NCBI GenBank assembly: GCA_910890315.1
Contig: CAJVGD010000042.1
Coordinates: forward strand, 1,736,001 to 1,800,000
Origin: Serendipita indica DSM 11827
Lineage: Eukaryota > Basidiomycota > Agaricomycetes > Sebacinales > Serendipitaceae
Direction of reading: 5' to 3'
DNA: 64,000 nt
The position numbers and the translations under genes were made by a program. The notes under the pieces were generated by a model. It searched no databases, was not told where the DNA came from, and worked only from the letters and a program-made list of their open reading frames with translations. This document shows positions 47,270 through 58,936 of the stretch, piece after piece; within the stretch, counting starts at the first letter, position 1; every line of letters begins with the position of its first letter.

Positions 47270-49010
47270 CATTTCCCTGAGAGTGCACTGGCTCAGCTCG
47301 GCCAAGAACAGCAGGCGAGCCTCACTGTCGGTTCCAAGTCCACTCAAAGTGACCCCGGGAAGGTTCTGCAAGTCGATCAAAGCAGCTTAGAACCGTTCCA
47401 AGTCTTGACTAAGAGATCCACGGCGCTGCATAATCTCGGGATCCTCCTGAAGGAACGCAGTGCAGCGTTCCCGAACACCATCTCCTCCGAGCGAGAGCCC
47501 CGTGAATAATGCATCGTTGAGAGTGCGTTCAAAGCCTTTGAAGAGACGATAGTCGATGATAAGAGGGGTGTAATCGACAAAGCGTCGATAGTCGACTACA
47601 AAACCTAAGTTATGATCCAATCTGGTAGAGAATAAACATACCTTCATAGTATGCGCGCATCTCTGCCATTATTTCGATGGCATCCTCAGCTTCGTCTGTC
47701 GGGAGCGAGCGAAGCAGCGAGTGCTGCGTCACATTCGAAATTCCCATAGCTTGCAGATTGCGCACCGCATCTCCCATGATTGTTGTGTTCTGGAATTCGC
47801 CATTGACGAGCTTCTGAAGCCTGTTGTCGTGCTTACGATGGCGTTGACGCTCAGCCTTGTAGGTGGCGAGCAGCTCTTCCTTGAGCTCGGAGAGGCGATC
47901 TTCGTTGTTTGTGGATGGCTCTTCCTCTCGAGTGCGAAACATTCGTCCATTTTCTGGATTGTACTTGTGGCACAGACACTGAGTTGAGCGAGCACCAAGC
48001 GCCTGATCGCGGTCAGGCAATGAATCAGAAGAAACATGCACTCACAGCACCTCTTTGTCGAATTGACCAGCACCAAACTGCGAGAAGTGGCTTTCGACGA
48101 GAATCTTGAGCTCTCTCATGAATTGCTGCTGCATCCTGTTGAACAGTGCGCGGGCTGGAATGAGCCAATCCTCCGTGAAACGATAAACATAATTCTTCTT
48201 GACGGCTAAACGTGCATTAGGCTCACTTAAAAGCAAAATAAAGGCGTGGGCCGTCGTACCATATGGGTAGTTGCCAGGAAGTTCTCGGGTGATGGCACTG
48301 ACAAGTGGTGAGTCGTGGATTTAGGCAAGAGCTCTGTCACTTACTCGCGCGCCATCTTGATAACTTCATCCAGATCAACCGTCGTCTTTGAATGCCCGCC
48401 GGGAGTCTCGACCATACTCCCAGAGTATGGGAGAAATTTAGGAGCCTGGTGCTCAATCGCCTCTTTGAAAGCTTTTCTTCCCTTCCGGAAGCTCTGAAGG
48501 AGGCCAGACGAACCATCCTCAGGTCGACCGACGAGGAGTAACGTAACCTCCTTTTGGAATGCAGCCAGGAGCTTCCAGACAATACCGACCGGATCGCCTT
48601 CAGGTTTTGCGGGAAGCTCTGCGAACGCTTTCTGAGTGGCGCAAAGTTCTTTCTCTTCTTCAAGTAGGAGCCCTGGTAACCTGTGCGCTCAGTCAGCGTA
48701 GAAACCTCTACTATCATATCCTACCTTTGACAGATTAGTTCAAAGAGGATCGATCCCAGGTTTTGAGTCAGAACCTTGAGAGCCAACTACGGCAATTTGT
48801 GGGATGTCCATTTGATGCGACTGCAAGCTATACGAAGAGTCAGCATCAGGAGAAGAAGTTCCTTGTGCATACCCATAGCTATGTAAGCGGTTCACAATAT
48901 CAAAGACGTGTCATCTATGGCGATACTGGGAACTTTGGGGATCAGAGAGACCTCCAGTAAAAGCATCGTCGCTGGTGAAAGACAAGATGAACATATCTTT
49001 AGGATGTCTG
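47270..49010 (-). pseudogene. Dynamin-like paralogue with its GTPase domain deleted
   Basis: Aligns to the neighbouring intact dynamin gene. The 5' end reads GGLSDPQSSQYRHR, a stop (TGA where the intact gene has an Arg codon, 48911-48913), then HVFDIVNRLHSYG and an intron. The next exon, DIPQIAVVGSQ, runs into the P-loop, then at about 48780 jumps out of frame to sequence matching the end of the G domain (VLTQNLGSILFELICQR). Some 1.3-1.4 kb of GTPase coding and intron sequence is missing. The stalk that follows is open (DPVGIVWKLLAAFQKEVTL, GLLQSFRKGRKAFKEAIEHQ) and so is the GED-like end (FTGLSLGGDGVRERCTAFLQ), until a stop after ERF at about 47383. Homology fades near 47280. A stalk-only product from an internal start is conceivable; I call it a pseudogene. 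Confidence 0.85.
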
Positions 49011-49397
49011 GGGCACAAGCAGTCAACTTCGGCTTGCTTATATGGCATCTTGGGGACATTGCTTGCAGAAGTAAGTCTTTTGGTGGGTGATTCACGACTG
49101 AGGACACTTCGCCTTAAGACCATGTGACTAAATGGAGCCTGATCAGAGTCGTTCCATCTTCCGAAGTTCTGTGGGGTTCAGTGGTCCACGAAGTCTGCCA
49201 AATCCAACCGGCGTCAATTAGTCCATTGCCACGCTCCTCAGTCAATCCCTGGAAAGATTCGCAAGTGTATCTATTTGAGGAGAACAAAGGGGTTTGACAA
49301 GGACTTGCACTCTACAAGACAAGGAATTAGATTCACAAAAACAGAAACAAGAGAAGGATAGCTCGCCTGAGAGCATAGTAACAAAGCGCTCTCACAA

Positions 49398-52270
49398 TTA
49401 TTCTTCGTAATCACTACTAGCGGCACTTGGATTGACATACGGGATCTCTTGACGCCTGGAGGAAGTGGGTGCCCGTACCACCGAGACAGATCCGGAAGGT
49501 GGGCGATCAGGATCATCTACAATGCTGGAGCTATTGCCATCATCTTCTTCATCATCATTGATATAGCTGTGACCCCCACCAGTCAGGGAGACTCCGGGTA
49601 TGTTCTGCAAGTCACTGAAGGCATTTTCGAACCGCTCGAGATCCTGGTCCAACGAAGCCCGTCGGCGAGTGACTTCAGGATCCTCTTGAATAAACGCTTG
49701 GCAGCGCTGGCGTGCTCCATCGCCACTGAGCGACAAGCCGCTGAAGAGTACATCATCAAGAGACTCGGCGAAGGCCTTGAATAGATGCGAGTCGATGGTG
49801 AGCGAAATATTGTCGATGAAGCGTCGGTAGGCGACTGTCCGAGATTGAGTTAGGCTCAACCGAATAGGAGTGCTCGCACCTTCGTAGTAAGCCGACACCT
49901 CGGCCATGATTAACAGCGCATCCTCAGCTTCGTCTTCGGGAAGGAGACGGAGAAGCTCGACATGAGATACCTTTTGGAACCCCATGGCCTGTAGATTCTG
50001 CACAGCAGATTGCATGTAGGGGCTATTCTGGAATTCGCCTTTGAGAAACTTTTGAATTTCGCCGTCGTCGTATTTATGATTGCGGCGAATGGCCTTGTAA
50101 TTCGAGAGGTAATGAGATCTTCGCTGGATGAACCTGTCTTCATTGGCGGTCAATGGTTCTGCTCTTTCGAGAGAAAAGCACTCTTCCATCTTCTGGATAG
50201 TGTTCTTTTCACATCTACTAAGCTGAGTAATGACATGGCGTCTAAAACAGTTATACACCGACCAAGGTTAGCAAGGAAGAGACTCACAAAACCTCGTTAC
50301 TGAATTCACCAGCTGAGAACTGCGAGAATTGTTTTTCAACAGATGCCTTGATGTCTGCCGTGAGCTGCCGGAAGATCGTTCTAAAGAACGAACGAGCTGG
50401 ATGGATCCAGTCGGCAGTGAAGCGCAGGATAAGATCTTTTTTGACATCTGAGGGCGGATTTAGGTGATGCAACTTGGCATAACGTACACCTCACCATATG
50501 GATAGTTACCAGGTAACTCGCGAGTAACAGCGCTGCAATAATAAAAATTAAGATCAAAGCAATAGGAAGGTGTGATCTCATCACTTGCCTTTGCGAGAGT
50601 TCGATTATATCGTCAAGGTCGATAACCGCCTTGGTGCGTGAAAGCGACGCACTGATCGCATTCTTATGATAAGGCCAGAATTGTGGAGCCTGACTCTTGA
50701 TGGCGATTCTGAATATTTTTTTCCCTTTGCGGAAGCTTTGGAGCAACCCATCTGCGCCATCCACAGCGCGGCCAGCGATCAGTTGGGAGACATTGTTTTG
50801 GAACGTTGTGATAAGCTTCCAAACAATTCCGACAGGATCGCCTTTGGGCGTTTTGGGAAGGTCGGTTATGGTTCCTCGAGTTATTGTAACCTTCTTTTCC
50901 AACTCCTGGACGAGGCCGGGAAGTCTGTTCTTTGGAGTTAGCGAGAGAAAGAGAGATGATCACGGTGTACCTCTGCCCAATGAGTTCGAAGAGTATACTA
51001 CCAAGGTTCTGTGTCAAGAATTTGGTCCCAAGGCGTGACCTGATAGACTCTTCCAATGTCGACCACGGTTGTTTGTTAAAGTAATCGATTTCGTTCTGAC
51101 GCGCCTCTGCCCAACTGATGCCTTGATTCAGTTGTTCCTGGTCTGACTGCTTGACGCAGTGCCACCCATGACGATAACGCTCAGTTTGGTTTTCCAACAA
51201 GCGCAGCCATGTGTCGTGCTCGCCATTACCAATACGGTCGGGCTTCGTGAGGACAGCTGTATTGATATTAGGTCTAGATTGATACCCTTCGAGCGAGACT
51301 TACGGATTGTACGTCTCCCATTCGCATCCAATTTCTTGGCAAGCGAACGAGCACCTTGGTTTTCCAAGTCGGCTACGGAGTGCTTGTCAATCAATGTGCC
51401 AAGCCAGCAAACGACACGTACTTTCGCAGGATATCACGAGTAGAATGAGACAACTCGGACGTTTGATAAAGCTGGTGACGAGATCCCTGACCTCCTGGAT
51501 ATCTGCCTCCCGTCCTCCTTCTCTGACAGATGCGATAACCCCTGCAGGATGTCAGGTAGTTCCACTCAATCTCCCGAAAGACACACCTGGAAGGTCAACA
51601 AACGACAGATCATCCACGTCCCGACCACGAATGTGGACCGAAATTAAATCCGTCGAAAACGAGAGCTCGTTGCGGTCAGCTTGAGCGACAGTCGGCTGGA
51701 GAAAACTGATTGTTGGTTGCGTTGGATTAAGAATTGCGAGCTGAGCACGGCGGATTCTTTCTTGAACGTCCGCCTTGTTGGTAATCGGATTCCCGAACTG
51801 AATGTCCCGAGCGTTGCGAGCAAAGCGGAGATAAACTTCACAGGACCAAGGGGCATCTGTGCGAGAAAGGCGACACTCGATAGGGCATCTGGTCTTGTCA
51901 TCAGCTTGGTACGAAACCTAACACAGAATGATAAGACCTTGTGCAGGTACCGCTTGCCCTTGGAAGGGTAATCTACGATGGTTCAGCGGCCAATCTAAGG
52001 CAATAGAGTGGACTTACACCAGAGATGGATTCGATTAGCGAGCTCTTCCCGACAGACTGCGAGCCGACGACTGCAATTTGAGGTATGTCCATTTGGTGGT
52101 GTAACCTACGACCGTTGAAGAACGTCAATGCCCCACGGAGAAACATACCCGTAAGAATGCAAGCGATTGACGATATCGAAGACATGTCGTCTATGCTTGA
52201 ACTGCGGACTATGTGGATCAGAGAGCCCGCCGGCAAAGTGATCAACAACGTTGGGGGGAAAGGTCGACAT
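49398..52270 (-). CDS. Dynamin-like (Mx/DRP-type) GTPase
   Basis: Multi-exon gene starting MSTFPPNVVDHFAGGLSDPH at ATG 52270. G1 is IAVVGSQSVGKSSLIESISG. G2 lies in the following exon (CPIECRLSRTDAPW region), G3 is DDLSFVDLPG and G4 VLTKPDRIGNGEHDTWL. A stalk follows (FLTQNLGSILFELIGQR, GDPVGIVWKLITTFQNNVSQ, GLLQSFRKGKKIFRIAIKSQ). The GED-like end is FSGLSLSGDGARQRCQAFIQ, after which comes an acidic/Ser tail ending SSDYEE. No PH or Pro-rich domain, so it belongs with the Mx/Drp-like branch rather than classical endocytic dynamin. Such proteins assemble on membranes and use GTP for remodelling. In fungi this branch is often expanded and uncharacterised. The neighbour at 47270-49010 is its decayed twin. 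Confidence 0.88.
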
Positions 52271-52695
52271 TGCGCTTGATACGTTGGTTGAAGCTCGGTC
52301 ATCGATTATTTAGTGCTTATATGCCTTTTCCCGTAGTCAGCCGCTGAGACTTGCAAAGGCAGAGACTGGTAGCCGAAGATGCTTCCTAGCGAATTGCAGC
52401 AGGACTTTCAGATTGTTTCTAATATCTTGCGGCTTCTTATGGCTGTTCTTGATGCTTCCTTCGACGATTTATTGGTCGCAAGCTCCTGAGGCTGCAAAAG
52501 CTATGGGTCAGTCTCGCATACGATTCGATAGGTCACGGAACATGAAATATAGAAGTTCAGATTGCGATATGAGGAAGAAATGCAGATTCGATTAGCACGT
52601 CAACACGTCCTTCCATATATTGCTCTACACGATAATGAGAAGACCGGTTGTCGGCCAAGCAAGTGAACGTGCCTATTACAATACTACGAAGCAGT
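52271..52695. other. Intergenic region
   Basis: Dynamin promoter side and COX6 3' flank. Nothing recognisable. Confidence 0.4.
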
Positions 52696-53170
52696 TTACG
52701 CCCACAGTTCCTCTTTTGTCGAGATGCCTGGCAAAGATCGAATCAGCCGCGGTCTCGACCGGAAAAGTTGAAAACGTACCGAGCTCGTCTCTGACGGGCT
52801 TGAGCTCTTTGAGGTATTCTTCGTACTGCCCATTGTTCTCCACCTTTTGCCGAATACCCTCAAAAATTCTGACGGCAGTGGAAAAGTCGTTGACCCGTCG
52901 AGCAGCGCGCAATGCGGCTTCGATAACTTTGGGGGCTGGCACCAAATCGTAGGCAAAAGCGTTGTTGAGGCCACGCTGAAGCTCGAAAATGTCCTGGACA
53001 CCACCGAAAAAGGCAACGTAGCGGTCTGTAAACTGCTCAAACGTCTCTTCTGCGTGCGCCGATGACAGACGGGTTTGTAGCACGGCAGTTGGGAACGGCT
53101 TGAGGATACGCTGGGCTCTAGGAGCACGCAAAAGAGGTCTGGCGGATGCTTGGAATCGTGCTCGCAGCAT
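52696..53170 (-). CDS. COX6: Cytochrome c oxidase subunit VI (Va homologue)
   Basis: Nuclear-encoded mitochondrial complex IV subunit. The basic presequence MLRARFQASARPLLRAPRAQ precedes the conserved body: ETFEQFTDRYVAFFGGVQDI, FELQRGLNNAFAYDLVPAPK, IEAALRAARRVNDFSTAVRI, FEGIRQKVENNGQYEEYLKE, LKPVRDELG. An intron (gtacgttttc...ttgccag) precedes the short last exon ISTKEELWA, ending TAA at 52696, which matches the family's short post-ELG tail. Mature length is normal. Start ATG 53170 gives a typical matrix-targeting sequence; a further upstream in-frame codon at 53203 is less likely. Confidence 0.92.
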
Positions 53171-53395
53171 TTCTAGTGGCCAAGTGGTGATGGTCGAGTC
53201 CAAGTCTGGTTGGCCCGGTCTCGACTCTTTTCTGCCACCGTGATTTCGGTCGAGGCGCTGGAGATTTACATAAATACTGCTCTTTTATTCCCACTTTGCT
53301 AATAGGAGGCCATTTGGAGAATTTCACTTGCAGCGTAAATGACAAGGAGAGCTCTGATTAGGTTTATAGATAGTAGAAAATGACATTTGAAAAGT

Positions 53396-54673
53396 TTAGC
53401 GACCTCTTGGAAGATGGGCACCTTGCGTCTCCATTCCCTTGAGCAGCAAGCCCGTCGGAGTTCCATCATACTGTGTCTCTTTCATCCAAGCTTCGAGTGT
53501 TCTCAGTCCAGGGTGAATCTTGCGTAGCTTTTCCATGTCCCTCGTGGCGATATTGTCCTTCCAACCATTAAAGGCCCCTGTAAAGTTTTGACGAAACGTC
53601 AACTTGGGACGCATCAGTAAAAGCCCTGACCATTACAACGTAATTACTTACCCCTTCTGGAGCTTCCTTTGCTACTGGCTGATTGCCACCTCCCATGCGG
53701 CCAAAGTATGAATCAAAGTCGACATCTTCGTATCGGCCACGCTTGCCGGTGACCCTTTCAAATGTCTCCACGAGTTCTTTCCACGTCGTCATGTGCGAAG
53801 CCACCTCGAGATCGACTCCAGAGTTCTCTTCCGGATGGTCGAAGATCCAGCGAGCAAAGTAGCCAAAGTCGGAAAGTGCGATAAGGGGCACTGCGCCTTC
53901 TCCAAGAGGGTGGCTCCACAGGAACGCCCCATCTTCTTGAAGACGAGGAATAAAGAGCTGCGAATCCAGTCAGGTCCAATGTCAGAGCCAAGAGAGACCA
54001 CGAACTGCTCCAGATAGCATCTCCGTATATGGGCCAGAGGTGATGACGCTCCACACCATACCATCACTCGGCGACTTTGCTGAGGGCTGAGCCTTGAGAA
54101 AGTCGGCGATTCGACCCTTTGCATCGTAATGTCCACAACGGTACTTGGGATCAAAGTTTCCTTTCTGATGGGAGAGAGTTGGTCAATTCTCCTCATGAGT
54201 GGACGGACAAACCTTTGAGAAATAATCAAGGCTGCTCCAGACGTAATGTTTGACTCCCTGCTGTTTGGCTAGTTCATAGATTCTGAGCCCGGCATATATC
54301 TCCTCTTTTTCCCCTATCGTGAAACCGTCGATGTTGACAAACGCTCCATAGACACCTTGCAGGGCGACGGCAACGGAGCCAAGGTCTTTGACAGAGCCTG
54401 AAGCATATCAATACCAGAATTATGCGCGTGGGGGGAAAGAATACCTTGAACCAGCTCACAACCCAGGTCCCGGAGCATTTGAGCGCGATAGTTGTCGGGG
54501 TCTCTCGTCAGGACGCGTATGGCATAGGGACTAGATCCATCCACCGCTGGCTTGAGTAGTTCTTTGATAGTTGGAATACCCTGTGCTCCTACGTCTCAAT
54601 GAGTGGCTGTTCAATGGACCTTGTCTCCTCGCCTACCAGTTCCGCCAATGATAAGAATAACCTTCTGTGCCAT
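53396..54673 (-). CDS. NmrA-like NAD(P)-binding protein
   Basis: Multi-exon gene starting MAQKVILIIGGTG, with the Rossmann GGTGAQG fingerprint spread over the first intron. Next come PYAIRVLTRDPDNYRAQMLR and LGCELVQG, then GVYGAFVNIDGFTIGEKEEI, GVKHYVWSSLDYFSKKGNFD and the YRCGHYDAKGRIADFLKAQ helix. The second half is IALSDFGYFARWIFDHPEEN, TWKELVETFERVTGKRGRYE, ending KGMETQGAHLPRGR. NmrA-like proteins are atypical short-chain dehydrogenases that often lack catalysis and act as redox (NAD/NADP) sensors, as in nitrogen metabolite repression; others are reductases. The class is clear but the specific role is not. Confidence 0.85.
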
Positions 54674-55183
54674 GATCGTTGATGGGTTGCTTTGATAATG
54701 CTCGTACGAGTGGCGCAAGACCAGCATTTATATCTCCAAGAGGTCATCCATAGCACGCCTTTGCTCCGAGATGTACGGCGGGGCCCTTTGCGGGCTTGGT
54801 AAGACCCAGAAGATGTCTCTGTTGAAAGCTGGGGCGTATTACTCACTCCTCCAAGGGCTAGGTCTCCTCTTCCGAGTTCTCTTCGATCCAAGGAGGTCCG
54901 AGGCTCGGAGTTTCATAGAGGACTGGAAGATAGTATAGAGTTGCATAATGGGCGTAGTTCGATACTATCTTCGTGTGGGATCTTCTTCCTATCATCCATG
55001 AGATGGCGTGTGCATGCATCTAGTAAGACTTGCGACGCGTTATCCACACATTGACAAAGAGAAATTTATTATCATTTCCTCTACTCAGAACTTGGCGATG
55101 AGACTTGTGCGACGGGGTTGTCCGGGTTCAATGGATGTTCTTGTTTGCGTGTCACCAGTTTGTCCCGCACATCTTCACCTATT
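54674..55183. other. Divergent spacer between NmrA-like gene and SEC20
   Basis: Contains both promoters. The SEC20 frame is open upstream to 55118, but homology starts near 55184. No other feature seen. Confidence 0.4.
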
Positions 55184-56272
55184 ATGCCGCCAATACCTTC
55201 ACAAGCACCCACATTCTCAGATCCAGATGTCACACTCGCTATCTCGTCTCTCGAGCAACGAAGAACATTCCTCGCCTCCACCGTCATTCCAAGTCTTGCC
55301 ACGCTACCAGCAAGCACACCTCTTTTAGAACAACAAAGGCGTGCGGAAGGGCTTAGAGAGGACCTGGAAGATCTGGGGAAGCGAATAGAGACGCTGGAAC
55401 AACTAGTGGAGGACTTGGATACTGAGAAAGAGAGACGTGTCGGCCGCGATGTGGTTCTCCAATGGGCAGCAGACTATGCTGCTCTCAAGAAAGATGCGCG
55501 TGCAGCGCTGCTTTCGTCAAAGAAAGCAATTGACCAGCACGCAAAATCGCGACGGGATGAATTGCTCGGGTCGGCGGTGTACAAACAGCCGTACGACCGA
55601 GAGGAGAACGAAAAGACCGACGACGCTCTTATGCGAACTACGGCATCTCTCACGGATGCACTACGTCGGACGGAAGCCCGCCTCAAAGCTGAGCTCGACC
55701 GCTCCATGTTATCGACTCAACTTCTCACGTCTCAAACCGCTACACTTCGACAAACATCCAATGCACATGGGCAACTTACTTCCCTCCTCGATACGTCGAA
55801 AGGCCTTATCACCGCTTTGGAACGTACGGACTGGCTCGACCGGATGCTCATCCTCGGGGCCCTAGCAGTCTTTCTGCTCACCTGCGCATGGATCATCAAA
55901 GTGCGCATCTTCGATCGCGCTTTCAGCATTGCGTTTTGGTGGGTGAAGTGGATGCCCAGCTGGGGCGATGACAAATTACTGGATGAACTAGAGAAAGGGG
56001 CGCGTGTCCTTTCAAATACTGTCCAAGACGCTTCGACCGTGATCAAAGAAACCGCTTCGAGCGCACTAGCGGCCATCACAGAGAATGCTACCTCCTCACT
56101 CCAAGCGGATGGCATGCCCTCTCCGTCCTCTACGCTATCTGCGATATTCAGTGATGTCTCAGAGGCCGCTAATACAACCACCCTGTCGCCGGATCAGACC
56201 CTGAGCCCCATCATCTCGGCTGCGAGCTCGACCGTGACCAAAGTTGCGAGTATTCTCAGAGATGAGCTATAG
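55184..56272 (+). CDS. SEC20: SEC20-type SNARE for Golgi-to-ER retrograde transport
   Basis: Single-exon gene, about 362 aa from ATG 55184 (MPPIPSQAPTFSDPDVTLAI). A long N-terminal coiled coil (AEGLREDLEDLGKRIETLEQ, LVEDLDTEKERR) leads to the Sec20 SNARE segment (TASLTDALRRTEARLKAELD, STQLLTSQTATLRQTSNAHG, LTSLLDTSKGLITALERTD) and one membrane span (MLILGALAVFLLTCAWIIKV). This order is that of Sec20/BNIP1, a Qb-type SNARE on the ER that receives COPI vesicles. Unusually, ~125 residues follow the span, rich in Ser/Thr/Ala with no HDEL-like end. Yeast Sec20 also has a luminal tail ending HDEL, so the missing retrieval signal is worth noting. Confidence 0.85.
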   Translation: MPPIPSQAPTFSDPDVTLAISSLEQRRTFLASTVIPSLATLPASTPLLEQQRRAEGLREDLEDLGKRIETLEQLVEDLDTEKERRVGRDVVLQWAADYAALKKDARAALLSSKKAIDQHAKSRRDELLGSAVYKQPYDREENEKTDDALMRTTASLTDALRRTEARLKAELDRSMLSTQLLTSQTATLRQTSNAHGQLTSLLDTSKGLITALERTDWLDRMLILGALAVFLLTCAWIIKVRIFDRAFSIAFWWVKWMPSWGDDKLLDELEKGARVLSNTVQDASTVIKETASSALAAITENATSSLQADGMPSPSSTLSAIFSDVSEAANTTTLSPDQTLSPIISAASSTVTKVASILRDEL

Positions 56273-56751
56273 CAAAAGTAATACATTAGGGGTTTTCCTT
56301 ATCTATTTATTCATATTTGACCATTCAGAATGTTTAGGTTTGTTTGTTTCCCCAAGTCTCGCTATTAAGCCAATGAACTAGATACGTACGGCCTCGAAGA
56401 GAGTTTAGGTGTTCTCAATTAGATATACTCAATCAATCTCACAGGTGAACACACGTTATTCTCGCCTTACTTGCTGTTTGACGATCTTTGTTCGCCTTGA
56501 ACTCCACCCACCGGGCTAACGTGTCCCAGCCCTCAATCGCAGTCCCACCAAACAAAGAGATTCTCAGATGAGTAAATGAATTGTTGAAAGCTCTGAATTT
56601 GCCATTTATTGATAAATGGCCAAAGATCGCAAAGTTCTACGAGAAATGCCTGGGCGGTCAGAGAGTCCGACTACATATTGATCCATGCTCTATCCTAGGA
56701 GCAACCTCTATATGACTACCTAGCTTGGTTTAACAGGACGCCGCTCATAAC
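56273..56751. other. Convergent intergenic region
   Basis: AT-richer spacer between the ends of SEC20 and the F-box gene. Nothing recognisable. Confidence 0.4.
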
Positions 56752-58936
56752 CTAGTTAAAATTAGAGTCACGAGTGAGCTCGATTTGGTAAGATCTAGGG
56801 CACGATCCCGCGCGCGTCAATTGGTGGCCCGTATTCTGCTGGATAATGGGCCACAGTTGCCTGAATCGACTCTCCCATGTGGCGAGGAGTTCCGCTTCAT
56901 CTTCTGGGTATTTTGTGAATAAATGAGAGGCACCAGAAAATAGAGAAGATCCGGTCGTTACTATTGGCTGGGGGCAGTAGACCTGTTGGAGATGGCATGA
57001 CATGCATCCTGGACTATCAAAAGTCAGTTTCACTCCATATACACCAAGAGGCATTCACTCACATGGACGGATCAAGTATAGTATCGCAGTTCGCGTAGAG
57101 GGACAAATCATAGTTAGACGGACGGCCCACAAGAAGACCTCGGAGATTCATGATGATAATCTTCCGTATGGGTCTCGAGACAGCCCTTTGGAATACAATC
57201 TTCTGCAAGGTAGAAACGCCTCTCGACTGGGCCATTAGTCGCCTTTCTAGCATAATGATGAATATGTCCCACTCTACTACGACTGGTACAATTATCTTCT
57301 CGAGTAAGGGCAGATCTTCAGGTCGTAAAGCCATGTTGCGGTATAAGGCTGCTGCGAAAGACTGGTGCCCGATACTGAGAGTCCGTAGCTTTGAGAGTCG
57401 AATACTCCCAAAGACTAGCCGAGTTGACCACTGGACCGGTATCGCGAGAGCTGTTACAGAACTCCAATGTTCGTCATCTAGCAATAAGGGAATTTCACTC
57501 GCCTCGCCGGCATCGTCGAGCGTCCCATCAAATTCGATACACAAGTAAGTTACTGACCCACTTCGTAGCTTGCAAAATAGGGCCGCATCTCCCGACATGT
57601 TCATATACCGAAGGTCCGGAGACGGTATAGCAATCTCCTCGAGAGTGGTTTGTACGTAGTTTATTTCATGGGTAGAAAGGGAGAAAATATGCTTGAGATT
57701 ATTAAAGATGGTTGGATCAACACTCTGCTTTCCAGATCCCAATATTACTACTCGCCGCATGTTTGGTGCCGCTTGGAACAACCATAATAGGCAAGGGGTA
57801 ATGTCTAGAAGCCCCTGCCCACTAAAGCCACACACCCAAGTAAAGTTTACGAGATTAAGAGGTGCAGGTGATTGTTTAAAGCCCCCCTCATCTATCCGAT
57901 CTTCTATTGTTCTGAGCGATAAATCTTCCAGCCCAGATAAGCCGTTCAGCGTTTCCAGAAAGCCGTACAGATTGGACAATTTTATTTCCACCGATAAACA
58001 CGTGAGTCGTGTATCACACCGACCCACTATGTGTTGTAGGAGCCTCTCGGGTACGCCTCCGAGGCTAAGACTTTGGAAGCCCAATCGACTGCTCGGCAGC
58101 TCTTCCTCCCAAATAGTATAGTCAATACTGTGGCCAGTGTCTTCAATTTCAACGTTTTTGACCGAGGCCACAAAGTTCAATCTTTGAGGGGTAGTTTCGG
58201 AGAGTGGTAGCCACAGATGCGTCAGTTTCCCGTTGTTTGCTTCCCAGTGCGCGTCACACACAAGTAACTCGCTATCCTCTTTCATGACAAATGGTAACTC
58301 TATTCCCAGATGTCGTCTAAAAAACTGAGATATTGTGAAGAGGTCACCGCCCTCAAGACTAACAGAACGCAAAGAAGTAAGACTTTCGGTGCTCAAGAGC
58401 GGGTGCTCAAGAGGGAGGTTTAAAGACACCATATCCAAGTCTTCTATTCGATGGGCGTGGGACGATAGCAGAGGAGCAGCTTGCTGGACAAACGTCTTGG
58501 CGTCCCTAGACCGAATGGAAAGAGGAAGCGGATTCGAAAGCGTGAGCTGAACGGAAATCACTGCGTCGAAATCCTCCGCATCCGTAGGGCACCCTATAGA
58601 CACCCATAACGACGGGGTCTCCAGAATGACAGCAGCCCATTTTTTACTGACGAGAGTCAAAATAAGGAGGATTTTATATGACCAATCCCAGTGGCTGACT
58701 GCAACCTCTTTGATAATCTTGATCCAGAGTTCCGTGGGCAGCTGATCCGGCGAGCGAGTACGAGACGCATCGAGCACTTGATTATATGCAGTTGTGATCT
58801 CGTTGTATTCAGTGATCAAGATGTTCAAAACATCCGTCGTTTCGTCGGAGCTGTTTTGCAATCGCTCGATCTGAGAGAGCAGAGTGAGTCTTTCACGACC
58901 CAGGCTCTGAGGATCTTGGACTATCCCGCAGTTCAT
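56752..58936 (-). CDS. F-box-like protein with a leucine-rich-repeat-like body, intact
   Basis: Two exons (58936-57063 and 57013-56752) join in frame to 711 aa; the 49-nt intron ends gatag. A short N-terminal coiled coil (LTLLSQIERLQNSS, EYNEITTAYNQVLDAS) precedes the F-box-like motif SPDQLPTELWIKIIKEV, ILTLVSKKWAAVILETPSLW. The long body has irregular LRR-like strands (FVASVKNVEIED, LSGLEDLSLRTIED, VRLSKLRTLSIGHQ in similar spacing). Near the C-terminus is FIIMLERRLMAQSRGVSTL, and the second exon has CMSCHLQQVYCPQP and YPEDEAELLATWESRFRQLW. F-box proteins recruit substrates to SCF ubiquitin ligases; the substrate is unknown. Large lineage-specific families of this kind are common in Agaricomycetes. 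Two decayed relatives lie at 24165 and 60444. Confidence 0.85.
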
